Source: JBBQTU01 sp038213005 (GTDB taxonomy: Bacteria; Planctomycetota; Phycisphaerae; Tepidisphaerales; Tepidisphaeraceae). Taken from it: DNA of 8,852 nt. Below are positions 1 through 5,178 of this stretch, piece by piece. Positions within the stretch are counted from its first letter, which is position 1, and every line of letters begins with the position of its first letter. The notes under the pieces were generated by a model. It was not told the DNA's origin, ran no database searches, and saw only the letters and a list, made by a program, of their open reading frames with translations. Both the position numbers and the translations under genes were made by a program. The stretch covers positions 1 through 8,852 of the forward strand of contig JBBQTU010000177.1 of assembly GCA_038213005.1 (NCBI GenBank). Direction: 5' to 3'.

Positions 1-121
1 TGTCTGCGTCAGGGAGCGTTCTTGTCGCCGTAGTGGCTTTCTGTTGCCCTGCGCCCCCATGCAGCCAAGGGCCGCCTGCCGCCGCCGCCGCTGCATTTTC
101 AAATCGGCCAGATTCCAGCAT
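1..121 (-). CDS. Doubtful 5' end of an unidentified gene running off the left edge
   Basis: An ATG at 121-119 on the minus strand opens a reading frame with no stop for 40 codons to the window edge. The peptide begins MLESGRFEN, then has a run of six alanines (residues 10-15) and a Gly/Gln/Thr-rich stretch; I recognise no domain. There is no convincing Shine-Dalgarno sequence before the ATG, and other in-frame or alternate-frame ATGs exist nearby (for example at 96 and 60). GC-rich DNA often stays open by chance, so this may not be a gene. Its last visible residues are hydrophilic, with no signal peptide or membrane segment. The rest of the frame, outside the window, would decide. Confidence 0.18.
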   Translation of the reverse strand, partial: MLESGRFENAAAAAAGGPWLHGGAGQQKATTATRTLPDAD

Positions 122-376
122 TTTCACGCCGGCGCTGACAACGGGGGTAGTGCCTGGCCGGGGCCTCAACGCCGGGTCAGAGAGGGACCGTGAATACTGG
201 GACGCGGGGCCAGGGCGACACGGGGACCCGGGAATCGGGTGCCAGCCGGGCCCAAAAACACAGTGCCTCTACCATTCAGGGGTTTGTTGCGTTTTTCCCG
301 CGTTAAAAACGATGATGGGTTTTCAATGCGGGAGTACCGCCTCGACAACCCATAATCGTTTGACCGGCGGCGGTAA
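122..376. other. Non-coding stretch between left edge and transposase remnant
   Basis: I see no supportable gene here. Reading frames that cross it give low-complexity, Pro/Gly/Arg-rich peptides without recognisable motifs. It contains an 8-bp degenerate repeat patch (201-232, listed separately) and a less GC-rich part around 290-360. That part has a loose 6-bp inverted repeat, TGGGTT at about 314-319 and AACCCA at about 347-352, with no obvious function. Confidence 0.5.
201..232 (+). repeat. Degenerate 8-bp tandem repeat, GACACGGG type
   Basis: Read in steps of eight, the sequence is GACGCGGG (201-208), GCCAGGGC (209-216), GACACGGG (217-224), GACCCGGG (225-232). The 11-mer GACACGGGGAC at 217-227 might seem isolated, but it recurs twice on the same strand at 2412-2422 and 2428-2438, also in an 8-bp register. 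This marks a dispersed family of short degenerate tandem repeats confined to non-coding DNA. Function unknown. Confidence 0.55.
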
Positions 377-566
377 GTACGACCCGGTTTGGGTGAGATC
401 CGGATGGTGGACGTGTGCATCCCGACGACGGACAGGCGGGGAACTGATCATGCCGCGGCATACGGAGCCGGAGGCGGCGCAGTTGATGATCCTGGAGAAA
501 CTGGGCCTGGAGTTGCCGGCCCAGCCGCTGCCACGGGTGCGCGGGAAGGAGGTGACGATGACCTGA
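377..566 (+). pseudogene. Frameshifted 3' remnant of an IS transposase gene
   Basis: Two overlapping frames together encode what looks like the C-terminus of a transposase. Frame one (after a stop at 374-376) reads GEIRMVDVCIPTTDRR up to about 439. Frame two continues from 441 with ELIMPRHTEPE, then a Leu-rich segment (EKLGLELPAQPLPRV) and a TGA at 564-566. Dropping one G from the run at 438-441 joins them into a continuous protein end. The pattern 'MVDVxxPTTDGRxLxxPRxTxPE...LLxxLxLxLPxQPxPR' is one I recall from C-termini of IS4/IS1634-like transposases; that family link is from memory and unverified. The catalytic core is absent, so the element is dead. No terminal inverted repeat was found. 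The remnant sits downstream (3') of the DUF2203 gene and suggests past IS activity beside the cas region. Confidence 0.5.
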
Positions 567-593
567 GTTAAGCAAATCGTGTAGTACCGACCT

Positions 594-624
594 GGGGGGG
601 GGGTGTCAGCCTCATTCCTGACAC
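594..624. repeat. G10 run abutting a REP-like hairpin
   Basis: Ten consecutive G (594-603) run into a perfect 7-bp inverted repeat, GTGTCAG (603-609) and CTGACAC (618-624), with an 8-nt loop. Hairpins with GTGTCAG/CTGACAC arms flanked by a short G tract resemble REP elements mobilised by RAYT (REP-associated tyrosine) transposases; that is an analogy from arm sequence and form only. On the minus strand it lies about 90 bp downstream of the DUF2203 stop and is followed by C rather than T, so it is a poor intrinsic terminator, although it could protect a transcript end. Confidence 0.45.
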
Positions 625-629
625 GCCAG

Positions 630-671
630 CACGCCACGCTTACGGCAGCAGTTCGCCGCAATCGTGGCGTG
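630..671. repeat. Perfect 9-bp inverted repeat, candidate hairpin
   Basis: CACGCCACG (630-638) is exactly inverted by CGTGGCGTG (663-671) with a 24-nt loop. It lies 5 bp from the REP-like hairpin and about 40 bp beyond the stop codon of the DUF2203 gene. The pair could be a composite REP unit, the end of a small mobile element, or a transcript-end structure for the MoxR/DUF2203 unit. There is no T run on either strand, so a standard rho-independent terminator is not supported. Confidence 0.4.
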
Positions 672-711
672 ACTTGTCGCATTCGGAACACAGGCTGTCG
701 CTCACTCAGGA

Positions 712-1128
712 CTACTGCTCGAGTTGCGAAACCGGACGGCGGCCGGCGGCGCCGGCGCGCAGTTCGTGCCAGTGCGACACCATTTCTTCGCCGAGCTTCC
801 AGCAGAGCAGGATGTCCCGCGATTGGTAGCGGCAGGGGAAATCGACCAGCCCGATGCCTGGGTCCTTGAGTTCACAGCCGATGCGTCCGAGTTCGCTCTC
901 CAGTCGCTCAAGTCGGTTTGTTTGTCTTTCCATCTCTCGCTCAACGGCATTTTTGTCCATACTGTCGGCAATCTGATCCTTCAGTGAACGGATCTCGCCG
1001 TACGTCTCGACGACGTCCTGAACGATCCGCCGCACCAGAGGCAACGCCTGATTCGCGTTGTCAATGCTGAAGACTCTGCCGCGCTGGGCTGTCGCTGTCA
1101 TTCCGCCAAGAGGAGTTTCCGTGGGCAT
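712..1128 (-). CDS. DUF2203 family protein
   Basis: A 138-residue protein matching the DUF2203 pattern as I know it. An N-terminal segment FSIDNANQALPLVRRI (residues 20-35) corresponds to the usual 'FTxxEANxLLPxVRxI'. A long charged helical region with coiled-coil character follows (about 40-85). The conserved C-terminal block has GIGLVDFP (91-98), then DILLCWKLGEE (105-115) and HWHEL (119-123). Length is typical of the family. No signal peptide or membrane segment is visible, so it is probably cytosolic. No biochemical role is established for the family. The ATG at 1128 is preceded by AAAGGAAGG about 6 nt upstream, a good ribosome site that favours this start over Met10. It lies 68 bp downstream of the MoxR gene on the same strand and is probably co-transcribed; whether the two act together is unknown. 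Confidence 0.85.
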   Translation of the reverse strand: MPTETPLGGMTATAQRGRVFSIDNANQALPLVRRIVQDVVETYGEIRSLKDQIADSMDKNAVEREMERQTNRLERLESELGRIGCELKDPGIGLVDFPCRYQSRDILLCWKLGEEMVSHWHELRAGAAGRRPVSQLEQ

Positions 1129-1196
1129 TTTTAGCCTTCCTTTCTCTAACGACTGATAGTAGGTCGGCTGCTGACGGAAGGAAAAGGATGGGGATG

Positions 1197-2315
1197 CTAT
1201 GTCGCTTTTTCCTCGGCATGCTCCCGATCTGTCGACTCGGACACTTCCTCAAGCAGTCGCTCGATCACCTGCTCCGGCCCGACGCCTTCAGCGTCGGCGT
1301 TGAAGTTCGTGACGATCCGGTGCCGCAAGACAGGCTTGGCCACCGCGCGTACGTCATCACAAGATACGTTCAAACGGCCATGAAGGATCGCGCGAGCCTT
1401 TGCGCCAAGAACCAGATACTGGGCCGCGCGCGGGCCGGCGCCCCAGGTGAGCCAGTCGTTGATGAAGGGCAGGGCATCGGGCTGCTTTGGGCGGGTGGCA
1501 CGGGCCAGGGCCACGGCGTAGTCCACCACGTGATCGCTGACCGGCAGCTTCCGCAGCACCTTCTGCACGTGGAGGATGTCGGATGCCGTCAGCACCGGCT
1601 GCGGCTCGGCCTCCAGTTCCATGGTCGTCCGCCGGACGATCTGCCGTTCTTCCTTCTTGCTGGGATAGCCGATGTTGACCATGAACATGAAGCGGTCGAG
1701 CTGCGCCTCGGGCAGTGGATAGGTTCCTTCCTGCTCCACCGGATTCTGGGTGGCCAGGACCAGGAAGGGCAGATCCAGCGGATAGGTGCGGCCGCCTGCG
1801 GTGACCTGGTATTCCTGCATCGCCTGCAGCAGGGCCGACTGGGTCTTGGGCGGCGTGCGGTTGATCTCATCGGCGAGGATGATGTTGGCGAAGACCGGCC
1901 CGTGCATGAAGCGGAAGGAGCGTTTGCCGGTGACGGAGTCCTCTTCCAGGACATCGGTGCCGGTGATGTCGGCCGGCATCAGGTCGGGGGTGAACTGCAC
2001 GCGGTTGAACTTCAGGTGAAGGACGCGGGCGAGGGTGCTGATCATGAGGGTCTTGGCCAGCCCCGGCACGCCGACGAGGAGGCAATGCCCGCGGGCGAAC
2101 ATGGCGGCCATCAGCAGTTCGATCACCTCATCCTGTCCGATGATGACCTTGTGGAGTTCTTCGAGCAGTGTTTTCTTGACCAGGGTGAACTTCTCGATGA
2201 ACTGATCGGGGGCGGTGGCGTGCGAGACGCCGCCGGCGGCCGGGACAACTGCGGGATGGGAGGACGGGATCTGAGATGGCACTTGGGACAAAGCATACTC
2301 CTGGCCAATGGCCAT
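1197..2315 (-). CDS. MoxR-family AAA+ ATPase
   Basis: A 372-residue MoxR-type AAA+ ATPase. Visible motifs are Walker A GVPGLAKT (82-89, Lys88), the TPDLMPADITG block (109-119), Walker B IILADE (145-150) followed by INRTPPKTQSALLQAMQE, sensor 1 ATQNP (188-192), and EAQLDRF (203-209) with the likely arginine finger Arg208. The C-terminal part (about 230-355) is the lid-type helical domain. MoxR proteins are cytosolic hexameric chaperone-like ATPases, usually next to DUF58/VWA-domain genes and thought to remodel or mature partner complexes. No such partner lies in the window; the next gene is DUF2203. The first 35-40 residues form a Pro/Ser/Ala-rich, probably disordered extension. The ATG at 2315 lacks a Shine-Dalgarno sequence; a TTG at codon 9 (2291) has GGAG 6 nt upstream and is a real alternative start. 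The gene diverges from cas3 and is probably unrelated to CRISPR function. Confidence 0.93.
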   Translation of the reverse strand: MAIGQEYALSQVPSQIPSSHPAVVPAAGGVSHATAPDQFIEKFTLVKKTLLEELHKVIIGQDEVIELLMAAMFARGHCLLVGVPGLAKTLMISTLARVLHLKFNRVQFTPDLMPADITGTDVLEEDSVTGKRSFRFMHGPVFANIILADEINRTPPKTQSALLQAMQEYQVTAGGRTYPLDLPFLVLATQNPVEQEGTYPLPEAQLDRFMFMVNIGYPSKKEERQIVRRTTMELEAEPQPVLTASDILHVQKVLRKLPVSDHVVDYAVALARATRPKQPDALPFINDWLTWGAGPRAAQYLVLGAKARAILHGRLNVSCDDVRAVAKPVLRHRIVTNFNADAEGVGPEQVIERLLEEVSESTDREHAEEKAT

Positions 2316-2327
2316 GAAACTGAGTGG

Positions 2328-2345
2328 GTTATACCAGCTTATACC
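2328..2345 (-). promoter_or_regulatory. Doubled GGTATAA element upstream of the MoxR gene
   Basis: On the minus strand GGTATAA occurs twice (2345-2339 and 2335-2329), ten base pairs apart, one helical turn. Either copy could supply a -10 hexamer (TATAAG or TATAAC, both 5 of 6 to TATAAT); no good -35 hexamer is seen 16-18 bp upstream. From the nearer copy, transcription would begin about 6 nt before the ATG at 2315, giving a nearly leaderless mRNA, which fits the lack of a Shine-Dalgarno sequence there. A paired operator site is the alternative. Confidence 0.35.
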
Positions 2346-2367
2346 CGGGAGATGGAGAGTGGTTGAC

Positions 2368-2396
2368 GGGGCGGGGCAGGGGCCGGGCAGAGGGGG
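2368..2396 (+). other. G-quadruplex-forming motif
   Basis: G runs at 2368-2371, 2373-2376, 2379-2382, 2385-2387 and 2392-2396 are separated by loops of 1, 2, 2 and 4 nt. This fits the classical four-tract quadruplex pattern with very short loops. It lies on the + strand, 53 bp upstream of the MoxR start, so the G-rich strand is the template strand for that gene. Whether it folds or affects expression is unknown. Confidence 0.5.
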
Positions 2397-2411
2397 AGAC
2401 GGTCAGGACGC

Positions 2412-2443
2412 GACACGGGGACATGGAGACACGGGGACTGAAG
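2412..2443 (+). repeat. Degenerate 8-bp tandem repeat, GACACGGG type
   Basis: Four steps of eight: GACACGGG (2412-2419), GACATGGA (2420-2427), GACACGGG (2428-2435), GACTGAAG (2436-2443). The 11-mer GACACGGGGAC appears twice here and once at 217-227 on the same strand, about 2.2 kb away. Confidence 0.6.
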
Positions 2444-2507
2444 ACCATCGGCCATGGCGGAGATGTCGAGAGGCGCGGGGACCGGGCAGATGCGCGGGTT
2501 TTCGCGA

Positions 2508-2531
2508 GGGGGGGGAGGGGGTGGCGCGGGG
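2508..2531 (+). other. Second G-rich tract, possible quadruplex
   Basis: G runs of eight (2508-2515), five (2517-2521) and four (2528-2531) can be arranged as four G triplets with loops of 2, 3 and 6 nt. It is weaker than the 2368-2396 motif. It may simply reflect G-skewed drift in this non-coding DNA. Confidence 0.3.
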
Positions 2532-2598
2532 CCTTGTGGGATCAGGAGTTACGCGCTGGTTGGGGGGCAAGGTGCGCAAGTTTATTTCTGAGGGATGA

Positions 2599-2619
2599 GT
2601 CATTGGTCATCAGTCATCA
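2599..2619 (+). repeat. Three tandem heptamers GTCATYR
   Basis: GTCATTG (2599-2605), GTCATCA (2606-2612) and GTCATCA (2613-2619) are in exact 7-bp register. The period matches the heptamer arrays at 2802-2853 and 7725-7745, although the unit sequence differs. This resembles the short tandemly repeated heptanucleotides (STRR) described in cyanobacteria in form, not in sequence. Confidence 0.6.
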
Positions 2620-2649
2620 GAGAAAAGAATAACACCTGTTAGGTATGTT

Positions 2650-2670
2650 GTCCGACGAGCCATTTCGGAC
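2650..2670. repeat. Small inverted repeat upstream of the cas promoter
   Basis: GTCCGA (2650-2655) is inverted by TCGGAC (2665-2670) with a 9-nt spacer, centred about 85 bp upstream of the predicted -35 box of the cas operon. It could be a protein-binding site for a regulator or a chance palindrome; a 6-bp arm is common in GC-rich DNA. Confidence 0.2.
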
Positions 2671-2742
2671 CTATGCGGTGGGCTTATCGGCCGGTTTATT
2701 GGGCTATTCGGTTGTCAAAGAGCACCGGTGATCGCGCACCCA

Positions 2743-2771
2743 TTGAGCGGCTTTATTTGGGTAAGTATAGG
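2743..2771 (+). promoter_or_regulatory. Predicted sigma70-type promoter of the cas operon
   Basis: TTGAGC (2743-2748) and TATAGG (2766-2771) are separated by exactly 17 bp; each matches four of six consensus positions of TTGACA/TATAAT. Transcription would start near 2778 and leave a leader of roughly 185 nt before the cas3 ATG at 2965. It is the best-spaced pair I see in the divergent region facing cas3. No extended -10 (TGn) is present. Confidence 0.4.
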
Positions 2772-2801
2772 ATGTGGGGGATGAGCGGTCAAGAGGAATT
2801 T

Positions 2802-2853
2802 CGGATTGCGGAGAGCGGATTGGGGGGAATAGCGGATTGCGGATTGCGGATTT
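2802..2853 (+). repeat. Heptamer array CGGATTG in the predicted cas3 leader
   Basis: Two blocks in 7-bp register: CGGATTG, CGGAGAG, CGGATTG (2802-2822), then after 10 bp CGGATTG, CGGATTG, CGGATTT (2833-2853). The array lies between the predicted promoter and cas3, so it would be transcribed in the 5' leader. It is G-rich and lacks a self-complementary partner nearby, so strong RNA folding is not predicted by eye. Confidence 0.65.
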
Positions 2854-2964
2854 GGGGGTAAGTGGTCGGGGTCGTCGGTATTTAGAAAAGTGTGGCGCGG
2901 GTATGGCATTGGTCGGCCGCAAGGTTATGCTGGTCTTGAGACATTTGAGAGAAGGGCCTGGGTG

Positions 2965-5163
2965 ATGGCGTTCTTCGCACACAGTGGGTTGCGGGCGGAT
3001 GAGGCTGATTGGCAGCCGCTGCGTGAGCATCTTCTGAATGTGGCGAAGATGGCGAAGGGGTTTGCGCTGGCAGCGCGGCCGGGGGATGCTGAATTCGCAG
3101 AGGCGGCGTATGTGGCGGGCTTGCTGCACGATCTGGGCAAGTACCGGCCGGAGTTTCAGGAATACATTCGGGGCAAACGGGGTAGGGGCGAACGCACACG
3201 GCACAAGCAGATCGGGGCCGCGCATGCGCTGGCATCGAAGCGCATAGAGTTGGCATCGGCGATCATGGGACACCATGCCGGGATGCTGAATACTGTCGAA
3301 CTGGTGAACTCAGCGGCTGAGGTCCGGGAGGTGCTGGCCGAGGTGCTGGCGACTGCCAAGGTAGATTGCCCGGAGTGCGGGGCTGCCTTCGCCGCGGGCG
3401 TTCGGGGCGTTGATCCGCTATCCGTGGAGATGCAGTCTCGCCTTCTGTTCAGTTGCCTGGTGGATGCGGATTGGCTGGATACCTCGGACCATGAGGCGCA
3501 AACCAGAGAGTGGCCGGCCCGCGTGCCTGCGCCGGCCTTGGGTGCGGCGACTCTGCTTGCACATGTGCGGGAGTACATCGCCGGCCGAGCGGCCAGATGC
3601 AGGGACGCGGACATTGCCCGGATTCGCGATGAGGTTCTGGATGCGTCCTTGCGTTCGGCAGAGCAGTCGCCGGGGCTGTTTCTGATGTCGGTGCCGACCG
3701 GTGGCGGCAAGACGCTTTCGGCGCTGGCCTTTGCACTCCAGCATGCCCAACGCCATGGAATGCGGCGGGTGATCTATGTAGCGCCCTACCTGAGCATCAT
3801 CGAGCAGAATGCAAGGGTCTTTCGCGAGGCTCTGCAGGATGATTCTGGCGACCTGATTCTCGAACACCACAGCCTCGCCGATGCGGGGGAGACGCCGAAT
3901 AGCGCGGACGAACCTCAGACGGATTCGGCACATCGTCTGGCCGAGAACTGGGATATGCCGGTTGTCCTGACAACCAGCGTGCAATTCTATGAGACACTGT
4001 TTTCCAATCAGCCGGGGCGATGTCGCAAGCTCCACAACATCGCGCGTAGCGTGGTGATTCTGGACGAATGCCAGACACTCCCGCCGGGGCTGACGGCTCC
4101 AACGTGCCAGATGCTCAAACAGGCGGGCGAGTATCTGGGCTGCTCGATTGTGCTGTGTACGGCGACCCAACCGGCATGGAAGAAGGACGCCGATCTGTTG
4201 CCGGAAGGGCTGGACGGCGTCCGCGAGATTGTCCCGGCGCAACTCGATCTGTACTCCAGACTCAAACGAGTGGAGGTGAGTTGGCCGACGCCGACTTCAC
4301 CCAAGTTGGACTGGGCCGATGTTGCCGGCCGGATGCTGGCCAAGCAGCAGGCTCTTTGCGTGGTGAACAGCAAGAAGGCGGCTCGGGGAGTATTCGCCGA
4401 GTTGCGGCGGGCTGGCGGGGAGAATGTCTTTCATCTTTCCACGGCGATGTGTCCCGTGCATCGCCTGCGGGTATTGGATGAAGTGCGGCGGCTGCTGGCC
4501 GACGGCAAGGCCTGTCACCTTGTTTCAACGCAGTTGATCGAGGCCGGGGTGGACGTGGATTTTCCAATCTTGATGCGGGAACTGGCCCCGCTGGAAGCTG
4601 TGGTGCAGGCGGCCGGTCGGTGTAATCGCGAGGGGTTGCTGGCGCGGGGCGAGGTGATCGTCTTCAAAAGTACCGAGGGGAAGTTGCCGCCCGATGCGTG
4701 GTATCGCAATGGCGTGGCCGTGCTGGATCAGGATTTCCTTGGTGTCGGAGATGAGCCAGACATTCATTGCCCATCCCACCTAAGCGAATACTTCCGGCGG
4801 CTGTACCGCACGGGGGAACTGGACCAACGGAGCATCGGGCCGCTTCGGCGTCGGCTGCAGTTTCGCGATGTCGCAAGGGAGTACCGATTGATCGACGAGA
4901 TAACGACCTCGCTTGTGGTGACGGCATGGGCGGAAACCAGGGATGAGGTCGAGCGGCTGCTGGAAGAGATTCGTCGTCAGCCCGCACGGCGGCTGTATCG
5001 CGATCTGCAACGGCATTGTGTGAATGTCTACGAGTACGACCTTCACCGTCTGGGTGGGAGTGTCGCACTGGACCATCTGCCCGGCGTGAATCTCTGTGCG
5101 CTGCCGTATGACCCGGCATTGGGCCTGGTGCCCGGCGAAGGCAGCGGAGCAATGGTATTTTGA
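2965..5163 (+). CDS. cas3: Cas3 nuclease-helicase, type I-C
   Basis: A 732-residue Cas3 with N-terminal HD nuclease fused to an SF2 helicase. It is recruited by the I-C Cascade to nick and processively degrade target DNA. HD residues: His22, His55-Asp56 (LLHDLGKY), His80, His87 and GHH at 103-104, then SCLVDADWLDT (163-173). Helicase motifs: VPTGGGKT (243-250, Lys249), the YVAPYLSIIEQ block, DECQ (367-370, the DEAD/DECH-box equivalent), CTATQ (398-402), STQLIEAGVDVDF (521-533) and QAAGRCNREG (548-557). A C-terminal accessory domain follows. All nuclease and ATPase motifs appear intact. A CPEC pair (135-138) sits after the HD core. I place the start at the ATG at 2965, preceded by GAGAAGGG, rather than the GTG at 2890: MAFFAHSG is the usual Cas3 N-terminus and the 25 upstream codons have no family match. 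First gene of the operon, 15 nt before cas5c. Confidence 0.97.
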   Translation: MAFFAHSGLRADEADWQPLREHLLNVAKMAKGFALAARPGDAEFAEAAYVAGLLHDLGKYRPEFQEYIRGKRGRGERTRHKQIGAAHALASKRIELASAIMGHHAGMLNTVELVNSAAEVREVLAEVLATAKVDCPECGAAFAAGVRGVDPLSVEMQSRLLFSCLVDADWLDTSDHEAQTREWPARVPAPALGAATLLAHVREYIAGRAARCRDADIARIRDEVLDASLRSAEQSPGLFLMSVPTGGGKTLSALAFALQHAQRHGMRRVIYVAPYLSIIEQNARVFREALQDDSGDLILEHHSLADAGETPNSADEPQTDSAHRLAENWDMPVVLTTSVQFYETLFSNQPGRCRKLHNIARSVVILDECQTLPPGLTAPTCQMLKQAGEYLGCSIVLCTATQPAWKKDADLLPEGLDGVREIVPAQLDLYSRLKRVEVSWPTPTSPKLDWADVAGRMLAKQQALCVVNSKKAARGVFAELRRAGGENVFHLSTAMCPVHRLRVLDEVRRLLADGKACHLVSTQLIEAGVDVDFPILMRELAPLEAVVQAAGRCNREGLLARGEVIVFKSTEGKLPPDAWYRNGVAVLDQDFLGVGDEPDIHCPSHLSEYFRRLYRTGELDQRSIGPLRRRLQFRDVAREYRLIDEITTSLVVTAWAETRDEVERLLEEIRRQPARRLYRDLQRHCVNVYEYDLHRLGGSVALDHLPGVNLCALPYDPALGLVPGEGSGAMVF

Positions 5164-5178
5164 TCAAGAAGGACTGAT

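Larger units (their letters stand above)
2316..2964. other. Divergent intergenic region between moxR-like gene and cas3
   Basis: This 649-bp stretch has no supportable gene; overlapping frames give repeat-derived or Arg/Gly/Pro-rich peptides. From left to right it holds a doubled GGTATAA element just upstream of the MoxR gene, a G-quadruplex motif (2368-2396), an 8-bp repeat array (2412-2443), a second G-rich tract (2508-2531), three GTCAT heptamers (2599-2619), a small inverted repeat (2650-2670), a promoter-like pair facing cas3 (2743-2771) and a heptamer array (2802-2853). I found no CRISPR repeat, tRNA or convincing intrinsic terminator. Confidence 0.6.

Noticed and set aside
33..566. A single 177-residue protein over the whole left region
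   Set aside because: Only its last 40 or so residues look protein-like, and these fit a transposase tail joined to a different frame upstream. The remainder is low-complexity and starts at a GTG without ribosome site.
1188..2366. A 392-codon open frame on the + strand antisense to the MoxR gene, longer than the MoxR frame itself
   Set aside because: The peptide is Asp/Gly/His/Arg-rich with no motifs, whereas the opposite strand encodes a full set of AAA+ motifs. It is a shadow of GC-rich codon use.
2673..2861. Small protein of 62 residues upstream of cas3
   Set aside because: Its C-terminal half is just the CGGATTG heptamers in translation, a known source of spurious ORFs, and it crosses the predicted promoter.
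2890..2964. Cas3 starting at the GTG at 2890 with 25 extra residues
   Set aside because: No ribosome site precedes the GTG, the added residues have no Cas3 resemblance, and the ATG at 2965 has GAGAAGGG upstream and the usual MAFFAHSG N-terminus.
2316..2964. A degenerate or leader-end CRISPR array, given tandem repeats next to cas3
   Set aside because: The repeats are 7-8 bp with no spacers; no unit of about 30 bp with unique spacers is present, and I-C arrays usually lie beyond cas2.
3418..4242. A 274-codon minus-strand frame antisense to cas3
   Set aside because: No recognisable motifs; it lies fully inside the Cas3 HD-helicase coding region.
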